A program made the translations under genes and the position numbers. Below the pieces are notes generated by a model, which saw only the letters and a list, made by a program, of their open reading frames with translations, was not told the DNA's origin and ran no database searches. Source: Streptomyces sp. WAC05374 (GTDB lineage Bacteria > Actinomycetota > Actinomycetes > Streptomycetales > Streptomycetaceae). Taken from it: a stretch of 64,000 bases of DNA. The stretch lies in NCBI RefSeq assembly GCF_004353505.1, contig NZ_SMNQ01000011.1, forward strand, positions 124,001-188,000, written 5' to 3'. Below, one piece after another: positions 33,373 to 42,468 of the stretch (the first letter of the stretch is position 1; the number at the start of each line of letters is the position of its first letter).

Positions 33373-36300
33373 TCAGGCGTCGAAGACCTCGGCCACGAGC
33401 TGGGCCTGCTCGGCCTCGTGGCGCTTCTTCGAACCCACCGCCGGGGACGAGCCGTGCGGCCGCGAGATGCGGCGCAGGCGCTCGCCGTGCGGGATGTCGG
33501 CGCCGACCGCCAGGTCGAGGTGGTCGATCAGGTTGAGCGCGATGAACGGCCAGGCACCCTGGTTCGCCGGCTCCTCCTGGGCCCACAGGTACTTCTCGGC
33601 GTTCGGGTACTTGGAGATCTCGGCCTGGAGCTCCGCACCCGGCAGCGGGTAGAGGCGCTCGAGGCGGATGATCGCCGTGTCCGTCAGCCCGCGCTTGACC
33701 CGCTCGGCGTCCAGGTCGTAGTACACCTTGCCGGAGCAGAAGACGACCTTGCGGACCGCGTTCGCGTCCACCGACTCGTCACCGATCACCGGGCGGAAGC
33801 CGCCGGTGGTGAACTCCTCCGCCTTCGACGCGGCCGCCTTCAGGCGCAGCATCGACTTCGGGGTGAAGACGACCAGCGGCTTGTGGTGCGGGTTGTGCAC
33901 CTGCCACCGCAGGAGGTGGAAGTAGTTCGACGGCAGCGTCGGCATGGCGACCGTCATGTTGTTCTGCGCGCAGAGCTGGAGGAAGCGCTCCGGGCGGGCA
34001 GAGGAGTGGTCCGGGCCCTGGCCCTCGTAGCCGTGCGGCAGCAGCAGCGTGACGCCGGAGGTCTGGCCCCACTTCTGCTCGGCCGAGGAGATGAACTCGT
34101 CCACGACGGTCTGCGCGCCGTTGACGAAGTCACCGAACTGGGCCTCCCACATCACCAGGGCGTCCGGGCGGGCCAGCGAGTAGCCGTACTCGAAGCCCAT
34201 CGCCGCGTACTCACTGAGCAGCGAGTCGTAGACGTTGTAGCGGGCCTGGTCCTCGGAGAGGTACTGCAGCGGGGTGTGGTCCTCGCCGGTCTCCTGGTCC
34301 ACCAGCACCGCGTGGCGCTGGCCGAAGGTGCCGCGGCGGGTGTCCTGGCCGGCGAGCCGGACCGGGGTGCCCTCCATCAGCAGCGAACCGATGGCGAGGG
34401 TCTCGCCCATGCCCCAGTCGATCGTGCCGTCGTCGATGGAGGCGGCACGGCGCTGGAGCTGCGGCATCAGGCGCGGGTGCACCTTGACGCGGTCGGGGAT
34501 GTTCACCTGCGACTCGGCGATCCGCTTCACGACCTCCTGGGAGACCGCGGTGGTGACGGCGACCGGGAACTCGGCCTGGGCCTCCGGGCTGCTGGCGGGG
34601 CCGGGCTGCGAGGTGGCCTCGCGGACCTCGGCGAACACCTTCTCGAGCTGGCCCTGGAAGTCCTGGAGCGCCTGCTCCGCCTCTTCCAGCGTGATGTCGC
34701 CGCGACCGATCAGCGACTCGGTGTACAGCTTGCGCACCGAGCGCTTCTTGTCGATCAGGTTGTACATCTGCGGGTTGGTGAACTGCGGGTTGTCGCCCTC
34801 GTTGTGACCGCGGCGGCGGTAGCAGATGAGGTCGATCACGACGTCCTTGTTGAACGTCTGGCGGAACTCGAAGGCCAGCCGCGCCACGCGGACCACGGCC
34901 TCCGGGTCGTCGCCGTTCACGTGGAAGATCGGCGCCTCGATCATGCGGGCCACGTCGGTCGCGTACATCGAGGAGCGCGACGACTCCGGGGCGGCGGTGA
35001 AGCCGACCTGGTTGTTGATGACGATGTGGACCGTGCCGCCCGTGCGGTAACCGCGGAGCTGCGACATGTTCAGCGTCTCGGCGACGACACCCTGGCCCGC
35101 GAAGGCCGCGTCACCGTGCAGGGCGACGGGCAGGACGGTGAAGTCCGTGCCGCCCTTGTTGATGACGTCCTGCTTGGCGCGGACGACACCCTCGAGGACC
35201 GGGTCGACCGCCTCCAGGTGCGAGGGGTTGGCGACCAGCGAGACCTTGATCTGCTCGCCGTCCAGGCCGGTGAAGGTGCCCTCGGCGCCCAGGTGGTACT
35301 TCACGTCGCCGGAGCCGTGCATCGACTTCGGGTCGAGGTTGCCCTCGAACTCGCGGAAGATCTGCGCGTACGACTTGCCGACGATGTTCGCCAGGACGTT
35401 CAGGCGGCCGCGGTGGGCCATGCCGATGACGACCTCGTCCAGGCGCGACTCGGCGGCCGAGTCGATGACCGCGTCCAGCAGCGGGATGACCGACTCGCCG
35501 CCCTCGAGCGAGAACCGCTTCTGGCCGACGTACTTGGTCTGCAGGAACGTCTCGAACGCCTCGGCCGCGTTGAGGCGGCGCAGGATGCGAAGCTGCTCCT
35601 CGCGCTCCGGCTTGGAGTGCGGACGCTCGACGCGGTCCTGGATCCACTTGCGCTGCTTGGGGTCCTGGATGTGCATGAACTCGATGCCGGTGGTGCGGCA
35701 GTACGAGTCGCGCAGCACACCGAGGATGTCGCGCAGCTTCATCATGGACTTGCCGCCGAAGCCGCCGACCGCGAACTCCCGCTCCAGGTCCCAGAGCGTC
35801 AGGCCGTGCTCGGTGATGTCCAGGTCGGGGTGCTTGCGCTGGCGGTACTCCAGCGGGTCGGTGTCGGCCATGACGTGGCCGCGGACCCGGTAGGAGTGGA
35901 TCAGCTCGAAGACGCGGGCGGCCTTGGTGACGTCGTCGTCGTGCGACGCGTCGATGTCCTTGAGCCAGCGGACCGGCTCGTAGGGGATGCGCAGCGACTC
36001 GAAGATGTCGTCGTAGAAGCCGTTCTCGCCGAGCAGCAGGTTGGCGACGATACGGAGGAACTCGCCCGACGCGGCACCCTGGATGACCCGGTGGTCGTAC
36101 GTCGAGGTGAGCGTCATCACCTTGGAGATGCCCAGCTTGTTCAGGGTGTCCTGCGAGGTGCCCTGGAACTCGGCCGGGTAGTCCATCGAACCGACGCCCA
36201 TGATGACCGACTGACCGGGCATCAGACGCGGCACGGAGTGGACCGTGCCGAGGCCGCCGGGGTTGGTCAGCGAGACGGTGACGCCGGTGAAGTCGTCCAT

Positions 36301-37209
36301 CGTCAGCTTGTTGTTGCGGGCGCGGCGGACGATGTCCTCGTACGCCTGCCAGAACTCGAAGAAGCCGAGCGTCTCGGCCTTCTTGATGCCCGCGACGACG
36401 AGCTGGCGCTCGCCGTTCGGCTTGACCAGGTCGATCGCCAGACCGAAGTTGACGTGCTCCGGCTTGACCAGGACCGGCTTGCCGTCCTTCTCGCCGTAGG
36501 AGTAGTTCATCGACGGCATGGCCTTGATGGCCTGCACCATCGCGTACCCGATCAGGTGCGTGAAGGAGATCTTCCCGCCGCGGGCGCGCTTGAGGTGGTT
36601 GTTGATGACGATGCGGTTGTCGAACAGCAGCTTCACCGGGACGGCGCGGACGGACGTGGCCGTCGGCAGCTCCAGCGAGGCGTTCATGTTCTTGGCGACC
36701 GCGGCGGCCGGGCCGCGCAGCGGCACGTACTCGGGGCCGGCGGGGGCCTGGCCGGCCGGCTGCGCGGCGGCGGGCTTGGCGGCCGGCTTCGCGGCGGGCG
36801 CGGCGGGGGCCTTCGCGGCCGGGGCCGGGGCCTGTGCGGCGGGCGCGGGCTTCGCGGCGGGGGCCGGGGCGGCGGGCGCGGGGGCAGCGGCCTGTGCGGG
36901 TGCCGCTGCTGCCGGCTGCGCCGGGGTGGCCGGGGCCTGGGCCGGGGTCGCGGGCGCGGTGCTCGCAGCCCCCGCGGCTACGGCACTCCCGCCCGCGGGC
37001 TTGTCCGCCGAGCCGGACGCGGCGCCCGGCTTGTAGTCGGCGAAGAAGTCCCACCAGGCACGGTCGACCGAATTCGGGTCCTGGAGGTACTGCTGGTAGA
37101 TCTCGTCGACGAGCCACTCATTGGCACCGAACGCGGCGGCGGGGTTCGAAGGACCCTGCCCGTCTTGGTCGGTCGAGATACTCGAGTTACTGGGGGACTG
37201 AGACGACAC
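33373..37209 (-). CDS. kgd: Multifunctional 2-oxoglutarate dehydrogenase E1 / E2-like protein
   Basis: About 1278 residues. A short N-terminal segment (AAFGANEWLVDEIYQQYLQDP) is followed by an Ala/Pro-rich linker, an E2 succinyltransferase-like catalytic core (ending with TSTYDHRVIQGAASGEFL) and a complete ThDP-dependent E1 (HRGRLNVLANIVGKSYAQIF, GDAAFAGQGVVAETLN). No lipoyl domain, as in Corynebacterium OdhA and Mycobacterium KGD. TCA-cycle enzyme, regulated in Actinobacteria by the FHA protein OdhI/GarA. GTG 37209 is preferred because AGAGGGCGG (37218-37226) precedes it; GTG 37236 is the alternative. Confidence 0.95.
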   Translation of the reverse strand: MSSQSPSNSSISTDQDGQGPSNPAAAFGANEWLVDEIYQQYLQDPNSVDRAWWDFFADYKPGAASGSADKPAGGSAVAAGAASTAPATPAQAPATPAQPAAAAPAQAAAPAPAAPAPAAKPAPAAQAPAPAAKAPAAPAAKPAAKPAAAQPAGQAPAGPEYVPLRGPAAAVAKNMNASLELPTATSVRAVPVKLLFDNRIVINNHLKRARGGKISFTHLIGYAMVQAIKAMPSMNYSYGEKDGKPVLVKPEHVNFGLAIDLVKPNGERQLVVAGIKKAETLGFFEFWQAYEDIVRRARNNKLTMDDFTGVTVSLTNPGGLGTVHSVPRLMPGQSVIMGVGSMDYPAEFQGTSQDTLNKLGISKVMTLTSTYDHRVIQGAASGEFLRIVANLLLGENGFYDDIFESLRIPYEPVRWLKDIDASHDDDVTKAARVFELIHSYRVRGHVMADTDPLEYRQRKHPDLDITEHGLTLWDLEREFAVGGFGGKSMMKLRDILGVLRDSYCRTTGIEFMHIQDPKQRKWIQDRVERPHSKPEREEQLRILRRLNAAEAFETFLQTKYVGQKRFSLEGGESVIPLLDAVIDSAAESRLDEVVIGMAHRGRLNVLANIVGKSYAQIFREFEGNLDPKSMHGSGDVKYHLGAEGTFTGLDGEQIKVSLVANPSHLEAVDPVLEGVVRAKQDVINKGGTDFTVLPVALHGDAAFAGQGVVAETLNMSQLRGYRTGGTVHIVINNQVGFTAAPESSRSSMYATDVARMIEAPIFHVNGDDPEAVVRVARLAFEFRQTFNKDVVIDLICYRRRGHNEGDNPQFTNPQMYNLIDKKRSVRKLYTESLIGRGDITLEEAEQALQDFQGQLEKVFAEVREATSQPGPASSPEAQAEFPVAVTTAVSQEVVKRIAESQVNIPDRVKVHPRLMPQLQRRAASIDDGTIDWGMGETLAIGSLLMEGTPVRLAGQDTRRGTFGQRHAVLVDQETGEDHTPLQYLSEDQARYNVYDSLLSEYAAMGFEYGYSLARPDALVMWEAQFGDFVNGAQTVVDEFISSAEQKWGQTSGVTLLLPHGYEGQGPDHSSARPERFLQLCAQNNMTVAMPTLPSNYFHLLRWQVHNPHHKPLVVFTPKSMLRLKAAASKAEEFTTGGFRPVIGDESVDANAVRKVVFCSGKVYYDLDAERVKRGLTDTAIIRLERLYPLPGAELQAEISKYPNAEKYLWAQEEPANQGAWPFIALNLIDHLDLAVGADIPHGERLRRISRPHGSSPAVGSKKRHEAEQAQLVAEVFDA

Positions 37210-37478
37210 GGCGGCAACCGCCCTCTTCCGCTTCACAAGGTGATGGACAGCGGAAATAAAGGCTACGCCTCCCCGGCCGGGACGTGCAGGCCGGGCGTGC
37301 CATCGTCGCGTAGATCACATCTGGAGACGTGTTTCGTCGCAGGAAATGGCGGGAAACAAGCGTGGTTGCCTTGTGAATGGGTAGGAGAGGTCGCGGCTGT
37401 ACCCCGCGATGGCGCACATCCGTGACCGCGTCCTGCCCGTCTCTACGCAGAACGCGCGCTTCCGGTTCGAACCCTACG

Positions 37479-38561
37479 TCAACCGCGCGGCTGGGGGATC
37501 CCTGGAAGAGTGACCTGGATGCGGCATCCACGTGCGGATTCGGCCACTCCGATGCGGCCACCGTGCAGATCGACCGCCCAGCGGGCGATCGCCAGGCCCA
37601 GCCCCGTGCCGCCGTCGCTGTCCGGGCCGTGCGGCGAGGGCACGCCGCCCCGGTTGAACCGCTCGAAGACCTTGTGCCGCTCCGACTCCGGGATGCCCGG
37701 CCCCTCGTCCAGCACTTCCAGGTCCAGCGACTCCGGCAGCGGCCCGCGCCGGGCCCGTACGGTCACACGGCCGTGCGGGGGCGAGTGCTTCACGGCGTTG
37801 TCGATCAGGTTCGCCACCACCTGGTGGAGCCGCTCGCTGTCCGCGTGCGCGGTCAGCTCGGGCGGCGAGACGTCCAGGTGGAGGTGCACGTCCGTGCGGC
37901 TGTGGCTGCCCGAGCCGGAGCTGAGCCCGCGCTGCGCGGCGGCCAGATTGGCCTCCTTCAGCACCCCCGACAGGTACGGCCACACCTCGAAGCGCCGCGA
38001 CCGGAGCGGTACGACACCGTTGTCGAGCCGTGACAGATCCAGCAGGGTCTCCACCAGCCGGCCCAGCCGCTCGATCTGCTTCAGCGCGGTGCGCATGGTC
38101 TCGGGATCGGCGGCGGAGACACCGTCCACCACGTTCTCCAGCACCGCGCGCAGCGCGGCGATCGGGGTGCGCAGCTCGTGCGAGACGTTGGCCACCAGCT
38201 CCTTGCGGTGCCGGTCGACCGCCTCCAGGTCGTCCGCCATGCGGTTGATCGTGGAGGCCAGGTCGCCGAGCTCGTCGCGGCGGTCGGCGCCACGGACCCG
38301 GCGCGTGTAGTCGCCGTGCGAGATGGCCTTCGCCACCGTGTTCATCTCGTCCAGCGGCGCGGTCAGGCCGTGCGCCACGAACTGCGTGATCAGCAGCGTC
38401 GCGATCACCGAGAAGACGGTGATGAAACGCAGCTCGGTCTCCGTGCGCAGGGCCACCATCAGCAGACCGGTCGTGATGAAGACCGAGACGACGACGAGGG
38501 TGCCCAGTTTGGTCTTGATCGAGATCGAGAGCGAGCGCAGCCGGGACCGGAGCGATCTCAT
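37479..38561 (-). CDS. HAMP-containing sensor histidine kinase
   Basis: 360 residues. Two hydrophobic segments (about 20-38 and 45-65) with almost no loop between them, so no extracellular sensor domain; then HAMP (65-115), the H-box VSHELRTP with His128, and HATPase motifs NLIDNAVKHS, DEGPGI and GTGLGLAIA. The 4-nt overlap with the response-regulator stop indicates coupled expression. Lies upstream of kgd on the same strand, 269 bp away; whether it regulates kgd is unknown. Confidence 0.93.
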   Translation of the reverse strand: MRSLRSRLRSLSISIKTKLGTLVVVSVFITTGLLMVALRTETELRFITVFSVIATLLITQFVAHGLTAPLDEMNTVAKAISHGDYTRRVRGADRRDELGDLASTINRMADDLEAVDRHRKELVANVSHELRTPIAALRAVLENVVDGVSAADPETMRTALKQIERLGRLVETLLDLSRLDNGVVPLRSRRFEVWPYLSGVLKEANLAAAQRGLSSGSGSHSRTDVHLHLDVSPPELTAHADSERLHQVVANLIDNAVKHSPPHGRVTVRARRGPLPESLDLEVLDEGPGIPESERHKVFERFNRGGVPSPHGPDSDGGTGLGLAIARWAVDLHGGRIGVAESARGCRIQVTLPGIPQPRG

Positions 38562-39295
38562 GGCGCGGGCGTCTCCAGTGCGTATCCGACCCCGTGCACC
38601 GTACGGATGCGCTCGGCGCCGATCTTGCGGCGCAACGCCTTGATGTGGCTGTCCACGGTCCGGGTGCCCGACGCGTCCGCCCAGTCCCACACCTCGGCCA
38701 GGAGCTGCTCGCGCGAGAGCACCGCGCGGGGCGTGTTCGCCAGGCAGACCAGCAGGTCGAACTCCGTGGGCGTGAGGTGGACGTCCTCGCCCTTGACGCG
38801 TACGCGCCGCTGGGCGTGGTCGATCTCCAGCTCGCCGAGCCGGAGGATGCCGCTGCGGGGGGTGACGGCCGCCAGCGCCGCCCGCTCCACGCGGCGCAGC
38901 AGGACGTGCACCCGGGCCGCGAGCTCCCGCATCGAGAACGGCTTGGTCATGTAGTCGTCCGCGCCGACGCCCAGACCGACCAGCATGTCGGTCTCGTCGT
39001 CACGTGCCGTCAGCATCAGCACCGGCACCGGCCGCTGGGCCTGCACCCGGCGGCACACCTCCAGGCCGTCGAAGCCCGGCAGCATGATGTCCAGCACCAT
39101 CAGGTCGGGCTGCCACGCCTCGGCCGCGTCCACGGCCGCCGGCCCGTCGGTGGCCGTCTGCACCAGGAAGCCCTCGGCCCGCAAACGGGCGGAGATGGCC
39201 TCGACGATGGTGGTGTCGTCCTCGACGACCAGCACGCGGCGCTGTGTCCCCGGCGCGACCGCCGTGCCGGTATTGCTGGTGTGTGTCTGCTCCAT
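38558..39295 (-). CDS. OmpR-family response regulator
   Basis: 245 residues. Receiver domain with acidic pair Asp26/Asp27, phosphoacceptor Asp69 (LDIMLPG) and Lys in TKPFSMREL; C-terminal winged helix (LTPTEFDLLVCLANTP ... VDSHIKALRRKIG). Start at the Met following a GGGGCGGGG stretch. Operon partner of the kinase at 37479-38561. Confidence 0.93.
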   Translation of the reverse strand: MEQTHTSNTGTAVAPGTQRRVLVVEDDTTIVEAISARLRAEGFLVQTATDGPAAVDAAEAWQPDLMVLDIMLPGFDGLEVCRRVQAQRPVPVLMLTARDDETDMLVGLGVGADDYMTKPFSMRELAARVHVLLRRVERAALAAVTPRSGILRLGELEIDHAQRRVRVKGEDVHLTPTEFDLLVCLANTPRAVLSREQLLAEVWDWADASGTRTVDSHIKALRRKIGAERIRTVHGVGYALETPAP

Positions 39296-39377
39296 CGCCC
39301 CGCCCCTGTCGCGTCCTGCGCGAGCGTGTAGATCCGTGTGTTCGGTCAGCAGCGTAAAGGCACCGGCCGGGTCCCGG

Positions 39378-40073
39378 CTACGCAGGGCGAACGGCGAGGT
39401 GGACCACGTCCGGTACGCCCCGGGCAACCGGGACCTCTTCGGTTCTTACCCCGCTGAACCCGGCATTCCGCAATGACTCTTCGAAATCGCCGGACGGCCG
39501 GGCGGACCAGACGGCGAGGACACCACCCGGGTTCAGCCGGGCCGCGCAGGCGGCAAGACCGGACGGTGAGTAGAGGCTGTCGTTGCCCTCGTCGACGGTC
39601 CAGTCGGGGCCGTTGTCGATGTCCAGGCAGAGCGCGTCGAAGGTGTCCGGGCTGCTGCGGACGTACTCGACCAGGTCGTCGTGGACCAGCACCGTGCGCG
39701 GGTCGGCCAGCGCCTCGCCGGAGATCCGGGCCAGCGGCCCCTCGCGGTGCCAGTCGATGATCGCCTCCTCCCGCTCGACGACCGCGATGCGGCCCCAGGC
39801 GGGCTCGGCCGCCGCGTGCGCCAGCGAGAACCCGACCCCGAGTCCGCCGACCAGCACGGCGGGGTGCGCCCGGGCCCCCAGCGCCCCCAGCGCGGCGTCG
39901 ACCAGCAGCCGCTCGGACCGCCCGTCGGAGGTGTCCATCAGGAAGGTGCCGTTGGCGATGATCTCGAAGTCCTCACCGCGCCGGCGCAGCACCACCTCGC
40001 CGTACGGCCCCTCCCGGCGGTCGAGCGTCACGGGCGCCGTCGCGGGCGTGGTCACGGGTGTCGTCACAGCCAT
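39378..40073 (-). CDS. Spermidine-synthase-like methyltransferase-fold protein
   Basis: 231 residues with a class I Rossmann core: VLVGGLGVGFSLAHA, VVEREEAIIDWHR and DALCLDIDNGPDW. Related to spermine/spermidine synthases (SpeE-like) but shorter, lacking the N-terminal beta domain. Substrate unknown. Leaderless: a minus-strand TACGCT box lies 7 nt before the ATG. Confidence 0.85.
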   Translation of the reverse strand: MAVTTPVTTPATAPVTLDRREGPYGEVVLRRRGEDFEIIANGTFLMDTSDGRSERLLVDAALGALGARAHPAVLVGGLGVGFSLAHAAAEPAWGRIAVVEREEAIIDWHREGPLARISGEALADPRTVLVHDDLVEYVRSSPDTFDALCLDIDNGPDWTVDEGNDSLYSPSGLAACAARLNPGGVLAVWSARPSGDFEESLRNAGFSGVRTEEVPVARGVPDVVHLAVRPA

Positions 40074-40080
40074 GATCCTC

Positions 40081-40086
40081 AGCGTA
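40081..40086 (-). promoter_or_regulatory. -10 box (TACGCT) of a leaderless transcript
   Basis: Minus-strand TACGCT ends 7 nt before the ATG at 40073. The intervening GAGGATC could also act as a weak ribosome binding site. Confidence 0.5.
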
Positions 40087-40212
40087 GCGAGGAGCGGGCG
40101 GGCCGCTGTGACCTACGTCATGGACGCGATCACACATGATCGCGTTGGCTGGGGCAAGGGTGATCCGGGGGCGTTGTGCAGGGGTTCGGCAACAGGAAAG
40201 GGCGGCCTCGCG

Positions 40213-41037
40213 GTGCACCAGCTCCCCACGCGCGGGACGAGTCACGGCGTACGGCCGGCGTACGACGACACCGGGGCCTCGTACGGCGGAGCCGGGGCCG
40301 CGCCCCGGTACGACGGTGCCTCGCCGCCGGCCGGTGACCGGTTGCTGACGTGCATTCCGCGTCAGCGCACGGCGGCCACCGCCTCCGCTTCCTCCGTTCC
40401 GGCCCGTCCGCCGGCGGCCGCCCGGTGGCGGCGGGCCGCGCGGCTGCTGCCCACGCCCACCGGCACGCCGTTCACCTTCGGCTATGCCCTCGTGCTCCTC
40501 GCGACCTCGTTGTACGCGGAGTACGGCGACCCCGGCACCGTCGCCGCACTGCTGCACGCCTCCAGTACCGACGTCGCCCATCTGTCGCGCACGCCCCTGC
40601 TGGTGCTGGTCGCCAGTGCGCTGTGGGTGGCGGGTGGGCTGCTGTCGCCGTACGCGGTCGGGTTCGTGTTCGTGCTGACGGCGCTGGAGCGCCGGATCGG
40701 GGCGTGGCGGGCGGCCGCCGTCTTCCTGGTGGGGCATGTCGTGGCGACGCTGGCGACGGAGGTCCCGGTCGCGCTGTCCGTGCTGGCCGGGCACCTGCCG
40801 GAGACGTCCCTGCACCGGCTCGACTACGGGATCAGTTTCGGCCTGATGGCGTCCGTCGGGGCGCTGGCCGGGCTGCTCACTCCGGTGGTGCGCGCCATCG
40901 TGCTGGCGTGGGTGTCGGTGATGCTGCTCCAGGACCTGATCGCGTTCGAGGACCCGCTCACCAACTGGGGCCACCCGCTGGCGCTGGTGATCGGCATCGG
41001 CTGCCGGCCGCTGCTGCGGCGGAGGGCGACGACCTAG
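40213..41037 (+). CDS. Rhomboid-like membrane protein
   Basis: About 274 residues. A hydrophilic N-terminus of about 75 residues, then five or six membrane helices. The LDYGISFGLMAS helix and the histidine in NWGHPLALVIG resemble the rhomboid Ser/His pair, but the GxSG box is altered to GISFG, so protease activity is doubtful. The GTG start at 40213 is the most plausible (AGGAAAGGG upstream, wide spacing); the frame stays open much farther upstream. The stop codon overlaps the stop of the convergent GNAT gene. Confidence 0.72.
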   Translation: MHQLPTRGTSHGVRPAYDDTGASYGGAGAAPRYDGASPPAGDRLLTCIPRQRTAATASASSVPARPPAAARWRRAARLLPTPTGTPFTFGYALVLLATSLYAEYGDPGTVAALLHASSTDVAHLSRTPLLVLVASALWVAGGLLSPYAVGFVFVLTALERRIGAWRAAAVFLVGHVVATLATEVPVALSVLAGHLPETSLHRLDYGISFGLMASVGALAGLLTPVVRAIVLAWVSVMLLQDLIAFEDPLTNWGHPLALVIGIGCRPLLRRRATT

Positions 41038-41690
41038 CTCCGGTGCCGTCGGCCGCTGCTGCGGCGGAGGTCCTGGCTCCGGACGATGCCCGTCAGCGGT
41101 CCTTGCTGCCGCCAGCCCAGCGAGCGGTAGAGCGCCCGGCCCTGGACGGTGGCGCCGAGGACGCCGGTGGTGGCGCCCGCCTCCGCGCCGGCCGTCTGAA
41201 GGGTCCGCATCACGATCCGGCCCAGCCCGCGGCGTTGGTGGCCGGGGTACGTCTCGACCTGGTCGACCACCGCGGTGCGGCCCGTCGGCGCGATCTGGCC
41301 GCGTGCCGCGGGTGTTCCGCCGGCCGCCAGGACCCGGACCCGGAACACCCCGTCGCGGGTGCCGGTCTCGAGGGCGTACCCCTCGGGGAGCACGGGGGCG
41401 GCGGTGGCGCGCAGCTCGGTGAACATCATGAAGCCCGGGTCGTCCGGCACCGTCCAGCCGGGTGTGATCCAGCCGGCCACGTCCTCGGGCGCGGCGAGGA
41501 CCTTGAGCCAGGCGCCCGGCACCGTGATGGCCTCGCACAGCTTGCGGACGCCGGCCTCGTCCGGTTCGGGCAGCACGTGCCGGAACACGTGGTGCGGCAG
41601 GCCGACGTCGATGCGGTGGCCCCAGGGTTCCTCGACCGGCGCGGGGGTGCCGCGGGAGACGGCCCAGCCCCGGACCCAGGCGCGTGTAAT
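41034..41690 (-). CDS. GNAT-family N-acetyltransferase
   Basis: About 218 residues with acetyl-CoA-binding segment QVETYPGHQRRGLGRIVMRTL and C-terminal ALYRSLGW. Start uncertain: similarity as I recall it begins at TRAWVRGWAVSRG, whose preceding codon (41688-41690) is ATT, a rare start; the next ordinary start in frame is TTG at 41780, which has no ribosome binding site and would lie in the divergent promoter region. Convergent with the rhomboid-like gene. Confidence 0.75.
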   Translation of the reverse strand: MTRAWVRGWAVSRGTPAPVEEPWGHRIDVGLPHHVFRHVLPEPDEAGVRKLCEAITVPGAWLKVLAAPEDVAGWITPGWTVPDDPGFMMFTELRATAAPVLPEGYALETGTRDGVFRVRVLAAGGTPAARGQIAPTGRTAVVDQVETYPGHQRRGLGRIVMRTLQTAGAEAGATTGVLGATVQGRALYRSLGWRQQGPLTGIVRSQDLRRSSGRRHRS

Positions 41691-41866
41691 AGCTGAAGAG
41701 TTCAGGTGCTCATTACATCCTGGAGGTGCGGTGTGCTGCCAGTGATCTCTCCACCCGCTTGCTCGGCCAAAGTGTGACAAATCGTGCAGATGTGGTCACG
41801 CGCTGCTTCACTGACGCCGGGTGGCCGGTCGCGGCACCCTCCTCGACCCGAAGAAGAGAGCACAGC

Positions 41867-42415
41867 ATGAAGATCACGAGCAGCACCCTGAAGCGGCTGG
41901 CCGTCCCGGCTCTGGTCGCGGGTCTCGCCCTGCCCCTGACCGTCACCTCCCCGGCCGCCGCCGCGGAGGCGGGCGCCAAGGTGACCCGCTACGGCGGGAC
42001 GGTCACGCTCAACGCGCGTACCGGAGTGAAGAACACGGTCACCTTCTCGGCCAACGCGGCGCGCGAGCTGGTCGTCCGCGACGGCTCCGGCCTGCTGGTC
42101 GGTCCAGGGTGCCGGCGCGTGGGAACCGACGGCACCACAGCGGTCTGCGGCTCGCTGTCCGCCGTCACGCGGGTACGGGCCATGGTGCGGGACGGCGACG
42201 ACAGCGTGCGGGTGAAGGTGGCCGAGGCCAGCACGATCGACGCCGGCAACGGGCGGGACCTCGTCCAGACCGGCGCGGCGGACGACACGATCAACGTCCG
42301 GGACGGCGAGGAGGGTGACAGGGTGGAGAGCTGCGGCGGCGGCGCGCACGACACGTTCTTCGCGGACGCGGGCGACATCATCCCCATGACCTGCGAGAAC
42401 CGGTTCTTCGGCTAG
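41867..42415 (+). CDS. Secreted protein with RTX/hemolysin-like beta-roll remnant
   Basis: 182 residues. Signal peptide (residues 1-33, cleavage near SPAAAAE), then a domain with AGNGRDLVQTGAADDTINVRD (given here in two parts: AGNGRDLVQTG, AADDTINVRD), reminiscent of calcium-binding GGxGxD repeats but degenerate; two or three cysteines could form a disulfide. AAGAGAG precedes the ATG. Function unknown. Divergent from the GNAT gene. Confidence 0.78.
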   Translation: MKITSSTLKRLAVPALVAGLALPLTVTSPAAAAEAGAKVTRYGGTVTLNARTGVKNTVTFSANAARELVVRDGSGLLVGPGCRRVGTDGTTAVCGSLSAVTRVRAMVRDGDDSVRVKVAEASTIDAGNGRDLVQTGAADDTINVRDGEEGDRVESCGGGAHDTFFADAGDIIPMTCENRFFG

Positions 42416-42426
42416 TCGCCGGCCTG

Positions 42427-42463
42427 TTCCGGCCCGTCGCCCCGCCCGGGTGACGGGCCGGAG
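42427..42463. terminator. Bidirectional hairpin terminator
   Basis: 10-bp GC arms (42429-42438 / 42452-42461), extended by one A-T and one G-T pair, 13-nt loop, between convergent genes. Confidence 0.65.
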
Positions 42464-42468
42464 CCGTC

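Noticed and set aside
33418..37425. 1335-codon open frame on the plus strand opposite 2-oxoglutarate dehydrogenase
   Set aside because: Shadow of the E1/E2 gene; Leu/Val/Asp/Arg-rich antisense translation without any family signature.
37464..37473. GGTTCGAACC, resembling a tRNA T-arm
   Set aside because: Flanking bases do not form a T-stem and no acceptor, D or anticodon arms could be folded; only a palindrome.
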